In this document: piece by piece, positions 8,651-16,014 of the stretch | Layout of the letters: every line of letters begins with the position of its first letter | How positions within the stretch are numbered: the stretch's first letter is position 1 | Assembly (NCBI GenBank): GCA_002701395.1 | Contig: NZVC01000050.1 | Location: 39,955 to 103,954, forward strand | From: Maritimibacter sp. | Lineage (GTDB): Bacteria > Pseudomonadota > Alphaproteobacteria > Rhodobacterales > Rhodobacteraceae | Direction of reading: 5' to 3' | Length of the DNA: 64,000 nucleotides | Notes under the pieces: generated by a model | The model's database searches: none | What the model saw: only the letters and a program-made list of their open reading frames with translations | Told to the model about the DNA's origin: nothing | Made by a program: the position numbers and the translations under genes

Positions 8651-9015
8651 CACTCAAGGTGCTGGCGATCGACGATTCCCGGACGATGCGCGACCTGCTT
8701 CAGGTCTCTCTGACTGAATCCGGTTTCGACATCACCCTGGCCGAGGACGGGATCGACGGCCTCGACAAGCTAGAGACGGCGCAGCCGGACGTGGTGATCA
8801 CTGACATCAACATGCCCCGGCTGGACGGCTTCGGCGTGATCGAGGCGGTGCGCGCCAAGGCGGAATACCGGGCCACACCGATCCTGGTGCTGACCACCGA
8901 AAGCTCGCCCGCGATGAAGACCCGGGCCCGCGATGCGGGCGCTACGGGCTGGATCGTGAAACCCTTCGACGATGTCGCGCTGGCCACGGCCATCCGCCGC
9001 GTCAGTGCGGTCTGA
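8647..9015 (+). CDS. cheY: CheY-type single-domain response regulator
   Basis: This 122-residue receiver domain has the acidic pocket LAIDDSRTMRD (Asp9, Asp10), the phosphorylated Asp53 in VVITDINMPRLDG, the switch Thr in ILVLTTES and the conserved Lys in WIVKPFDD. With no output domain it should carry the signal from CheA to the flagellar motor or act as a phosphate sink. It overlaps the STAS gene by 4 bases and lies 9 bases before cheA. This position corresponds to cheY1 of the Rhodobacter cheOp1 order as I remember it. Confidence 0.95.
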   Translation: MTLKVLAIDDSRTMRDLLQVSLTESGFDITLAEDGIDGLDKLETAQPDVVITDINMPRLDGFGVIEAVRAKAEYRATPILVLTTESSPAMKTRARDAGATGWIVKPFDDVALATAIRRVSAV

Positions 9016-9024
9016 GGTGCATCG

Positions 9025-11184
9025 ATGAGCAAGACAGACGAACTGCGCGCCACGTTCTTCCAGGAATCGGAAGATCTGCTGGAACAGCTTACCGACGGCC
9101 TAGAGGAAATGTCCGGCGGCGACGCTGACACCGAGACCGTCAATTCTGTGTTCCGCGCGGTGCATTCGATCAAGGGCGGCGCCGGGGCCTTCGCACTCGA
9201 CGCCGTCGTCCGCTTCGCCCACCGGTTTGAAAACGTGCTGGACGCCCTGCGCAGCGGAGAGCTCGCAGTGAACGGGCAGGTGCTGGACATCCTGATGCGC
9301 AGCTCGGACCACTTGACCGTCCTGATGGAGCAGGCGCGTGACGGTGTTCCGGACGATGGCGACCCCGCCGGCGAACCGCTTCTTGCCGAACTGATGGCAC
9401 TGACCGGCGCCGAAGCAGACGAAGGCCCGTCCGAGGCAGAGGTGAACTTCCAGCCGATGACGCTGGATCTTGGCGACTTCGGTGCGGCTGCCCCGTCAGA
9501 GATGCAGTTCCGCGTGGCGTTCCGGCCGCATGACGACCTGTTTCGAAGCGGCAACGAGCCTGTCTTCCTCTTGCGCGAACTCTGCGCCTTGGGCGAGGCG
9601 CAGGTCGACTGCGATATCTCGGCCCTGCCCGAGTTCGACGCCCTGGACACAGAGGCCAGCTATCTGTCCTGGCAGATCGACTTGCGGACAGAGTCGTCCC
9701 AGACGGCGGTCCGCGAAGTGTTCGAATTCGTCGACGGGATTTGCACTCTCGACATTGAGGAAACCGGAAGCGACGGGTCCACGGACGACCTGCCCGATCT
9801 GCCGGACCTGTCGCCAACGGATGGGCCCGCTTCGGAAGACCTTGCATCGTCGAACACCGCGGCGGCCGATGAACCGGCCACGGAAGCCGCCGCCCCTGCC
9901 CCCGTGTCGGCTTCCGCCCCAGCCGACTCACCGCGAAAGGCCGATCCCCCCGCCAAGGCGCAACCGCCACAGCCTGTGGCCTCGACGATCCGCGTCGACC
10001 TGCATCGCATCGACCGGATGATCAACCTGGTGGGCGAGCTGGTGATCAACCAGGCCATGCTGACCCAGGCGGTCAAGCGCGACGGCATCGCACAGGGCAG
10101 CGACATCGACGTCGGGCTAGAGGAACTGCGCACGCTGACCCGCCAGATCCAGGACAGCGTCATGGCGATCCGCGCCCAACCAGTGAAGGCGCTGTTCCAG
10201 CGCATGTCGCGCATCGCCCGCGAGGCTGGCGCCGACACTGGCAAGACCCTGCGCATGGTGACCGAAGGCGCCGCGACAGAGATCGACAAAACGGTAATCG
10301 AAAAGCTCGCCGACCCACTGACCCACATGATCCGCAACGCGGTCGACCACGGGCTGGAAAACGCCGAGGACCGGCTTGCCACGGGCAAGACCGCCGAAGG
10401 GACGATCCGCTTGTCGGCGGCGCACTTGTCCGGGCGCGTGGTGATCGAGATCACCGACGACGGCGCCGGCATCAACCGTGAACGGGTCAGAAGCATCGCC
10501 GAAAAGAAGGGCCTGATCCCGCCGGACGCTCAGTTGACGTCAAACGACATCGATAACCTGATCTTCCAACCCGGCTTTTCCACCGCCAGCCAACTGACGG
10601 CGCTGTCCGGCAGGGGCGTCGGGATGGACGTGGTCAAACGCTCGATCCAGTCGCTTGGCGGTCGGGTGTCGATCGCCTCCGAACCCGGCAAGGGAAGCAC
10701 ATTCTCGATCGTGCTGCCGCTAACCCTTGCCGTGCTCGACGGCATGGTGATCGAGGTCGGGGGGCAGACCGTGGTGGTGCCGATTTCCGCGATCATCGAA
10801 ACGATGCGCGTCCCCACCGATCAGGTGTTCCAACTGGGCACGCAGAACGCCGTCGTGCGCATCCGGGGCAGCTATGTCCCGATCGTCGACGTGGGCGCGG
10901 TCATGGGCTACCGGCCTGCGGTGGATCCAACCGGCGATCACGTGATCCTGCTGGTCGAGACCGCCGACGGCGTGCGCGCCGCCCTGCTGATCGATATCAT
11001 CCACGACCAACGCCAGGTCGTGATCAAGGGGCTGGAGGACAACTACGGCCAGGTCCCCGGCGTGGCGGCAGCGACCATCCTTGGTGACGGGCGCATCGCG
11101 CTGATCCTCGATCCCTCGGCCATCGTCGGCCACAACGGCGCCGGTGGCGCCGCCGTCCTAACGACCCCTCTTGCTGCGGAGTGA
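9025..11184 (+). CDS. cheA: Chemotaxis sensor kinase CheA
   Basis: CheA is the cytosolic histidine kinase that reads receptor state and phosphorylates CheY and CheB. Domains over 719 residues: Hpt P1 about 1-110 with phospho-His47 in FRAVHSIKGGAGAF; a P2-like region about 150-245 (MQFRVAFRPHDDLFRSGN, DISALPEFDALD); an Ala/Pro/Asp linker about 250-325; dimerisation P3 (VDLHRIDRMINLVGELVINQ); ATPase P4 with N-box HMIRNAVDHGLE, G1 TDDGAGINRERV, and G2 GRGVGMDVVKRS; CheW-like P5 from about 580 to the end. Length is normal. It is preceded by cheY and followed after 4 bases by cheW. Confidence 0.97.
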   Translation: MSKTDELRATFFQESEDLLEQLTDGLEEMSGGDADTETVNSVFRAVHSIKGGAGAFALDAVVRFAHRFENVLDALRSGELAVNGQVLDILMRSSDHLTVLMEQARDGVPDDGDPAGEPLLAELMALTGAEADEGPSEAEVNFQPMTLDLGDFGAAAPSEMQFRVAFRPHDDLFRSGNEPVFLLRELCALGEAQVDCDISALPEFDALDTEASYLSWQIDLRTESSQTAVREVFEFVDGICTLDIEETGSDGSTDDLPDLPDLSPTDGPASEDLASSNTAAADEPATEAAAPAPVSASAPADSPRKADPPAKAQPPQPVASTIRVDLHRIDRMINLVGELVINQAMLTQAVKRDGIAQGSDIDVGLEELRTLTRQIQDSVMAIRAQPVKALFQRMSRIAREAGADTGKTLRMVTEGAATEIDKTVIEKLADPLTHMIRNAVDHGLENAEDRLATGKTAEGTIRLSAAHLSGRVVIEITDDGAGINRERVRSIAEKKGLIPPDAQLTSNDIDNLIFQPGFSTASQLTALSGRGVGMDVVKRSIQSLGGRVSIASEPGKGSTFSIVLPLTLAVLDGMVIEVGGQTVVVPISAIIETMRVPTDQVFQLGTQNAVVRIRGSYVPIVDVGAVMGYRPAVDPTGDHVILLVETADGVRAALLIDIIHDQRQVVIKGLEDNYGQVPGVAAATILGDGRIALILDPSAIVGHNGAGGAAVLTTPLAAE

Positions 11185-11188
11185 CCCC

Positions 11189-11653
11189 ATGAGCGACCAA
11201 ACTGAAAACGACGGCGAAGACGTCAACGAACTCATCGCCTTCCGCATCGCCGAACAGGATTTCTGTTTCAACATCATGTCCGTGCGCGAGATTCGCGGCT
11301 GGACTCCCGCCACCGTGATCCCGCACGCGCCCAGCTACGTGCGCGGCGTGATCAACCTGCGCGGCGCCGTCGTTCCCATCGTCGACCTGGCCGCGCGTCT
11401 CGGTCTCGAGGTCCCAGAGCCCACGGCCCGTAACGTGATCATCATCACGCAGGTGGACGGCCCGATCGTCGGGCTGTTGGTGGACGCGGTGTCGGACATC
11501 CTGTCCGTCTCGGAAAAAGAGGTGCAGGCAACGCCGGACGTCGCTTCGAATGGCAGCGAATTCCTGTCCGGCATCATCACCCGCGAAGATCGTATGATCC
11601 GGTTGCTGAACCTCGGCGCGATCGTGCCCGAAAAGGCAGGCGTCGCTGCATGA
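11189..11653 (+). CDS. cheW: Chemotaxis adaptor CheW
   Basis: CheW couples chemoreceptors to CheA in the signalling array. The 154-residue product is one CheW domain: ELIAFRIAEQDFCFNIMSVRE, the receptor-binding region GWTPATVIPHAPSYVRGVIN, LRGAVVPIVDLAARLGL and the later VGLLVDAVSDILSV and MIRLLNLGAIV. The start ATG 11189 overlaps nothing and lies 4 bases after the cheA stop; an in-frame codon upstream lies inside cheA. Its stop overlaps the cheR start (ATGA). It is the only CheW in the window. Confidence 0.96.
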   Translation: MSDQTENDGEDVNELIAFRIAEQDFCFNIMSVREIRGWTPATVIPHAPSYVRGVINLRGAVVPIVDLAARLGLEVPEPTARNVIIITQVDGPIVGLLVDAVSDILSVSEKEVQATPDVASNGSEFLSGIITREDRMIRLLNLGAIVPEKAGVAA

Positions 11654-12558
11654 CAACCGCTTCGGTCTCCGGTCCTGTCCCCCCGGGACGAGGCGCATCG
11701 CGCGAGCTATCCGTCGGGGACTTCCGGCGCATCGCCGCCCTGCTCCTCTCTGAAGCGGGTATCGAACTGACGGAAGGCAAGCTTCCGCTGGTCCATTCGC
11801 GGCTAAGCGCACGGCTCCGCAGCCTGCGGATCAAGAGCTACGGGGATTATTGCGACTACATTGAAAGCGATGCGGGAAAGCCCGAGCGGCTCGAAATGCT
11901 GTCCGTGCTGACCACCAATGTGACGCGCTTCTTCCGAGAGCCGCACCATTTCGAGTTCCTGCGCAAGAAACGCATCCCGGAACTTGTGGACGTCCTGAAA
12001 CGGGGCGGACAGGTTCGGATCTGGTCCGCTGGCTGCGCGTCGGGGGAAGAGCCGTACTCGCTGGCATTAACCTTCCTGCAAGAGATGCCGGACATCGCGC
12101 GCTATGATTTTCGGATCCTTGCCAGCGATATCGACCCGGCCATCCTGCGTGCCGCCGCCGCGGGGTTGTACACCGAACGCTCGCTGTCGCAGGTTCCCGA
12201 AGAGCAACGCCGCGCCCATTTCACACGCGCCGAGACAGGCGCCGACCTCTGGTCCGTCGGCCCGCAAATGCGCGAACTGATCACGTTCCGCCGCCTCAAC
12301 CTGATCGGCCCGTGGCCGTTCACCCGCCCGTTCGACGTGATCATGTGCCGCAACGTTGTGATCTACTTCGGACCCGAAACCAAAGCCGATATCTGGGCGC
12401 GGTTCGTGGACCAACTGACGCCGGAGGGCTGGTTGATCACCGGGCATTCAGAGCGGCTGACAGACGATGCGGCACGCCGGACCGAACTTATCCACACGAC
12501 GACCTATCGCCGGCGACCCGCCAGCGCAAAGCCGAAGGAAGACACCGCATGTCATTGA
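11650..12558 (+). CDS. cheR: Chemoreceptor methyltransferase CheR
   Basis: CheR transfers methyl groups from S-adenosylmethionine to receptor glutamates. In 302 residues it has the helical N-domain (FRRIAALLLSEAGIELTEGK, LSARLRSLRIKSYGDYCDYI), the linker TTNVTRFFREPHHFEFL, the SAM-binding RIWSAGCASGEEPYSLA, DIDPAILRAA, and VIMCRNVVIYF before the end. No beta-subdomain anomaly or tetratricopeptide tail is seen. It overlaps cheW by 4 bases and the next cheY by 10. No cheB is found in this window, so the opposing methylesterase must be elsewhere or replaced. Confidence 0.96.
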   Translation: MTTASVSGPVPPGRGASRELSVGDFRRIAALLLSEAGIELTEGKLPLVHSRLSARLRSLRIKSYGDYCDYIESDAGKPERLEMLSVLTTNVTRFFREPHHFEFLRKKRIPELVDVLKRGGQVRIWSAGCASGEEPYSLALTFLQEMPDIARYDFRILASDIDPAILRAAAAGLYTERSLSQVPEEQRRAHFTRAETGADLWSVGPQMRELITFRRLNLIGPWPFTRPFDVIMCRNVVIYFGPETKADIWARFVDQLTPEGWLITGHSERLTDDAARRTELIHTTTYRRRPASAKPKEDTACH

Positions 12559-12935
12559 GGGAAAAACTGAAGATCCTCGTGGTCGACGACATGGCCGTCA
12601 GCCGCGGTCTGCTGACTCAGGCGCTCGATCAGCTCGGGATCCGGAACTACGACTACGTCAGCAATGGACAGGAGGCGATGCAATACCTCGGCCGCACACC
12701 GGTCCACTTGGTGATCTCGGACTACAACATGCCCGAGATGGACGGGCTGGGACTGTTACGTGCGATCCGGTCTACTGCCGCAACCGCCAAGACGGGGTTC
12801 ATCATGGTCACCGGATCGGAAGATGCGACGGTGATCCAACAGGGCGCGCAGCTGGGGATGAACAACTTCCTCAAAAAGCCCTTCACCGCCGCCAACCTGC
12901 GGGAATGTATTGAAAAAGTGTTCGGGCGGCTTTGA
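12549..12935 (+). CDS. cheY: Second CheY-type response regulator
   Basis: A 128-residue receiver: acidic residues in ILVVDDMAVSR (Asp13, Asp14), phospho-Asp58 in LVISDYNMPEMDGLG, switch Thr in GFIMVTGSED and conserved Lys in FLKKPFTAANL. It differs clearly from the first CheY (Tyr after the phospho-Asp, extended N-terminus), so the two probably have different affinities for CheA or the motor. The ATG at 12549 lies within the end of cheR, and its stop overlaps the next gene (ATGA). In Rhodobacter cheOp1 the equivalent slot is cheY2. Confidence 0.94.
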   Translation: MSLREKLKILVVDDMAVSRGLLTQALDQLGIRNYDYVSNGQEAMQYLGRTPVHLVISDYNMPEMDGLGLLRAIRSTAATAKTGFIMVTGSEDATVIQQGAQLGMNNFLKKPFTAANLRECIEKVFGRL

Positions 12936-13306
12936 TGACGCCGCCGCCGACCGACCCGCCGCACATGGTCGCACAGACCATTTTCCTGTCGCGCCTGTCC
13001 GACGAGTTGTCGTCGCTGGGTGAGCTTTCAGCCGGTCTGCAGGAGGCGATCCACAATCTTCCGCTGGAACACAGCACCCCCGATACGCGCCGTGTTCTTC
13101 AGTCGGCGGACATGCTGACGCAAAGCCTCGTCTGCCTGGGCACGGCGTTGGAAGGTCTGTCCGAACTTCCCATCGCCCACCGCGAATACGACCTGAACGT
13201 CGTGTTGCGCGATGTCTTCCTTGAGGACCTTCGATCGCGCCTGGCCCACGGGCGCGATCCGGAAAATGATCCGGCGACACATGCCGGAGAAGTGGAGATT
13301 TTCTGA
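12932..13306 (+). CDS. Unknown 124-residue protein of the che operon
   Basis: I do not recognise a named family. The protein is predicted all-helical (IFLSRLSDELSSLGELSAGL, DTRRVLQSADMLTQSLVCLG, LRDVFLEDLRSRLAHG) with an acidic middle and ends in AGEVEIF. CheD from the same operon ends in SGEVELF, so these two proteins share a C-terminal hexapeptide pattern. The compact helical make-up recalls small CheY-phosphatase or docking proteins, but no catalytic pair can be assigned with confidence. It overlaps the second cheY by 4 bases and is followed with no gap by a secreted protein gene, so it is clearly part of the operon. Confidence 0.82.
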   Translation: MMTPPPTDPPHMVAQTIFLSRLSDELSSLGELSAGLQEAIHNLPLEHSTPDTRRVLQSADMLTQSLVCLGTALEGLSELPIAHREYDLNVVLRDVFLEDLRSRLAHGRDPENDPATHAGEVEIF

Positions 13307-13930
13307 ATGAGACGCCCCAACGCCCGCAAGAATACCCCGAACCGCCGTGCCGTCAAAGGTCTGCTGACCAGCACTGCGGCGCTGCTATTGGCCCTATCCG
13401 CCCCCGACGCGCGGGCCGATGAGTTCAGGTTGGCGATGCAATTGTTCCTTGAAAGCGATCTGCGGCCCTGGATCACCGATCCCGTCCTTATCGAGGCCAT
13501 CCGCGCGCAGAACGACGAACACGAAGGGCTCTCGCAATCGGAGATCGACGCCCTCGATACCGCATGGCGCGAAACGGTCGATGCCGGAGGGTCCGACCTT
13601 GTCACCGGTGTTCTGAACGGCGCCCCGGCGGATTTCCTGCGAGAGCAGGTTGCAGCCTCGGGCGGGGCGATCTCGGAAGCCTTCGTGATGGACAATCATG
13701 GCCTGAACGTCGCGTCCAGCGCGGCGACATCTGACTATTGGCAGGGCGACGAGGACAAGTTCCAGATGACCTACGGCGCCGGGCCGGACGCCATACACAT
13801 CAGTGACATCGAATTCGATGCCTCAAGTGAAACCTATCAAGGGCAGATCTCGATCACGATCGTCGATCCCGATACCGGCACTCCGATCGGGGCCATCACG
13901 GTCGGGGTCGATGCGCAGCATCTGCTGTAG
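13307..13930 (+). CDS. Secreted Cache/PDC-like sensory domain protein, no membrane or output domain
   Basis: The ATG is directly next to the preceding TGA. A signal peptide is visible after a basic N-terminus (VKGLLTSTAALLLALSAPDARA). The mature part of about 170 residues has a long helix (EFRLAMQLFLESDLRPWITD, PVLIEAIRAQNDEH) and then EAFVMDNHGLNVASSAATSDYWQGDEDKFQ, the pattern of extracellular Cache (PDC) domains of chemoreceptors and sensor kinases, ending in GAITVGVDAQHLL. There is no membrane helix after the signal peptide and no methyl-accepting region, so it would be a free periplasmic domain. A role as a ligand-binding partner of a receptor is inference from its operon position. Confidence 0.72.
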   Translation: MRRPNARKNTPNRRAVKGLLTSTAALLLALSAPDARADEFRLAMQLFLESDLRPWITDPVLIEAIRAQNDEHEGLSQSEIDALDTAWRETVDAGGSDLVTGVLNGAPADFLREQVAASGGAISEAFVMDNHGLNVASSAATSDYWQGDEDKFQMTYGAGPDAIHISDIEFDASSETYQGQISITIVDPDTGTPIGAITVGVDAQHLL

Positions 13931-14140
13931 CCAACGCGCGGCGTCCGCACCCGAGCGGGCGCCAGCGACTGCGGGGTGCGAGCATTTGCGGCCACGGCCC
14001 CATCACAACGCCGCACCGATCCACAACTGTGGCGCCGCTCCGATCACTGTGGCCTCACACATTCGCGCCGAGCGGGCTTCCAGCGGGTCGGAGATGTGGG
14101 GTGACAAAGCTCAGACCACATGGTTCCGCAACGCTTTAAG

Positions 14141-14162
14141 GATCCGCATCTGGCAGCGGATC
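14141..14162 (-). terminator. Hairpin downstream of tRNA-Val(UAC)
   Basis: A 7-bp perfect stem GATCCGC/GCGGATC with an 8-base loop lies 16 bases past the tRNA 3' end on the minus strand, followed by CTTAAAG. The T-tract is weak, so termination is only plausible. No gene is seen in the 248 bases between the Cache-like gene and the tRNA. Confidence 0.4.
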
Positions 14163-14178
14163 AAGCATCGGGCAGAAA

Positions 14179-14254
<76 letters not shown>

Positions 14255-14542
14255 GCCGTGGCAGGGCTGATAGCGAAGCGTGGGGCTGCGCGCAAGTCCC
14301 CTACGCGTGTCGGGTCGGTGAAGGGTTATCCTGTGCCCATACTGTGCCGCGCCATGGTGCGCCGACGACTTTCCAACCTTCGTGCGACTCTGTCCTCTCT
14401 TCGGAAACGGCAGCGGCGTTACCGATCAATGCAAAGCCTCTCGAAGGTACAAATATCCTGCGTGGTGACCCGCACCGATATGAGCGCCACGGGATAACCA
14501 CACAAAGTCAGATGCCTGCGGGACGGGAACGATCGATGGCGG
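14255..14542. other. Intergenic stretch between tRNA-Val(UAC) and soxR, no gene seen
   Basis: These 288 bases follow the soxR stop on the minus strand and precede the tRNA. Short open frames on both strands have no ribosome site and no recognisable protein. It presumably holds the tRNA promoter. Confidence 0.5.
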
Positions 14543-15004
14543 CTAACCCAGCTTCGATCGTTCCTCGCTGGCGCCAACCCAACGGCGCGGACCGGCGCCA
14601 TTTTGGCCCAGCCGGTCGTCCGGGTTGTACAAGGGGCAGTTGTCGACCGACAGACAGCCGCAGCCGATGCAGAAGCCCATCTGATCCCGCATGCGAGTCA
14701 GCAACGCGATGCGCTCGTCCAGCGCCGCGCGCCACGGGGCGGCGGCGTCGGCCCATTGCCGGCCCGAAATCGCAGCGTCGCGCGGGATGCGATCCAGGAC
14801 GGCTCGGACTTCGGACAGCGGGATGCCCACTGACTGCGCGACCCGCACGATCGCGACCCGGCGCAATTCCCGGCGATCATAGCGGCGATGGTTGGCCGGC
14901 GTGCGCCAGCTTTGGATCAGCCCCTCGGCCTCGTAGTAGTGAACGGTCGACACCGGGACACCGGCGCGCCTTGCGAAATCTCCGACACTCAGATCGCTTG
15001 CCAT
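14543..15004 (-). CDS. soxR: Redox-sensing MerR-family regulator SoxR
   Basis: SoxR senses redox-cycling compounds through a [2Fe-2S] cluster and activates genes by untwisting an overlong promoter spacer. The 153-residue protein has the MerR winged helix (LSVGDFARRAGVPVSTVHYY, NHRRYDRRELRRVAIV), the dimerisation helix and the diagnostic cluster motif CIGCGCLSVDNC (Cys112, 115, 117, 123), spaced as in E. coli SoxR. The start ATG at 15004 has a weak ribosome site. A perfect SoxR-type dyad lies 21 bases upstream, so autoregulation is likely. No target gene stands divergently, unlike the enteric soxRS pair. It lies between two valine tRNA genes. Confidence 0.95.
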   Translation of the reverse strand: MASDLSVGDFARRAGVPVSTVHYYEAEGLIQSWRTPANHRRYDRRELRRVAIVRVAQSVGIPLSEVRAVLDRIPRDAAISGRQWADAAAPWRAALDERIALLTRMRDQMGFCIGCGCLSVDNCPLYNPDDRLGQNGAGPRRWVGASEERSKLG

Positions 15005-15024
15005 AGCGGTCCTGTTCCCCTGAC

Positions 15025-15040
15025 CTCAAGTGCACTTGAG
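15025..15040. promoter_or_regulatory. SoxR operator
   Basis: CTCAAGTGCACTTGAG is a perfect 16-base palindrome and matches the known SoxR box (CCTCAAGTTAACTTGAGG) apart from the two central positions on each side of the axis. It is 21 bases upstream of the soxR start codon, within its expected promoter. Confidence 0.88.
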
Positions 15041-15300
15041 AACAAGGCTCACATGCCGCGGGCACCGAATCAAGACCCGCCAGATGATCGCGCGGTAACG
15101 TCTATATACCGAGGCATGTACCACCCTTACGGTCGGGCAATCCGGCAGTGGGGGGCAACCTTCAGCACAACGCCCTGCCCCATCTGGCAGCGCCGTGCTG
15201 CGGGCCAACCGCCCTTGCCTGCCAGTCGGCGGACCGCGCGACCCACAGCCGACGTGACCGCCCGCACGACACGGCGCAGAAACCGCAAGTCATTGCGAAC
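15041..15300. other. Region beyond the SoxR box, no convincing gene
   Basis: Between the SoxR box and the terminator of tRNA-Val(CAC) there is a plus-strand frame starting near 15053, but its product is arginine/proline-rich with no known family and it would run into the tRNA gene. I see no RNA fold that I recognise. If SoxR controls anything divergently here, it would have to be a small RNA or peptide. Confidence 0.5.
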
Positions 15301-15304
15301 AGAT

Positions 15305-15341
15305 ACAAAAAACAACGGCGCCGGACCCATCGGTCGGCGCC
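15305..15341 (-). terminator. Intrinsic terminator after tRNA-Val(CAC)
   Basis: On the minus strand a GC stem (GGCGCCGACC with GGTCCGGCGCC, one bulged base) is followed by GTTGTTTTTTG. It lies about 35 bases downstream of the tRNA. Confidence 0.75.
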
Positions 15342-15375
15342 ATATCGCGGATGAGACACCCCGCTCAGAGGAAGA

Positions 15376-15450
15376 TGGTGGGTGATGAGGGATTTGAACC
15401 CCCGACATCTTCGATGTGAACGAAGCGCTCTACCACTGAGCTAATCACCC
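15376..15450 (-). tRNA. tRNA-Val (anticodon CAC)
   Basis: A 75-base cloverleaf on the minus strand: acceptor GGGTGAT/ATCACCC, D-arm GCTCAGTGGTAGAGC, anticodon arm CTTCG-TTCACAT-CGAAG (anticodon CAC), T-arm GGGGGTTCAAATCCCTC, discriminator A, encoded CCA. A strong terminator follows. Confidence 0.96.
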
Positions 15451-15470
15451 GCCGGAGCCGCCGTATAACC

Positions 15471-15830
15471 CTACTCCGCAGCCTCTGCAAGAGGGTCTTT
15501 GGGGCCGGTTTCGGCCGCCCGAACAGCGGTTTTCGAGCGCCGCAGGCGAAGTTCCAACACCTGCGCATTCTCAAGATCCTTGAAGGATTTCACGATGCCC
15601 TTACCGAAGGGTTGCAGGTTCACCGTCTCGCCCCGCGCGAAGGCGTCGCCCAGTTCCTTCAGCATCGCCTCGACCACGGGTTTGGCGGCCCGTTTCTTGA
15701 TGCCCGACGCGATGACCACCCGTTCCAGCAGTTCCCGTTTGCCCAGCACCTTGACCGGCGTGGCAGCCGTGTCGTCGGTGTCCGTCGCGGAGGGTGTCGT
15801 CGTGTTGCCCGTTTCGGTCGGTGCGGCCAT
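15471..15830 (-). CDS. HU/IHF-family DNA-binding protein with N-terminal extension
   Basis: This 119-residue protein has an HU-type fold from about residue 27: VLGKRELLERVVIASGIKKR, AAKPVVEAMLKELGDAFARG, and ETVNLQPFGKGIVKSFK, matching the first helices and the beta part of HU proteins. It differs from canonical HU by a Thr-rich, low-complexity N-terminal tail (ETGNTTTPSATDTDDTAATP) and an altered arm tip, so it may bend DNA with different specificity. ATG 15830 was chosen over longer readings because it follows a purine-rich GACGGGGAC and the family begins here. It follows lon and precedes tRNA-Val(CAC) on the same strand. Confidence 0.85.
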   Translation of the reverse strand: MAAPTETGNTTTPSATDTDDTAATPVKVLGKRELLERVVIASGIKKRAAKPVVEAMLKELGDAFARGETVNLQPFGKGIVKSFKDLENAQVLELRLRRSKTAVRAAETGPKDPLAEAAE

Positions 15831-15966
15831 GTCCCCGTCGTTCGCTCCCTGCAGCAGAGTTAACCAAACGGTACACGACGGTCCGGCCGGTTTCCACAAT
15901 TCGCGGTGCGAAAACCGCCCAAATATGGCGCAGGCGGCAACGACGGCGGGCACGCACCCGCGCATG

Positions 15967-15992
15967 AAAAAGGGCGCCCCCGAAGGACGCCC
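15967..15992 (-). terminator. Intrinsic terminator after lon
   Basis: On the minus strand a stem GGGCGTCC/GGGCGCCC-type hairpin with a TTCGG loop is followed by TTTTT, 22 bases past the lon stop codon. Confidence 0.8.
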
Positions 15993-16014
15993 TTTCCGAT
16001 AGCTGACGGTCGGG

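Noticed and set aside
15053-15385. Plus-strand gene beyond the SoxR box as a SoxR target
   Set aside because: No ribosome site, biased Arg/Pro/Thr composition and overlap with the tRNA-Val gene.
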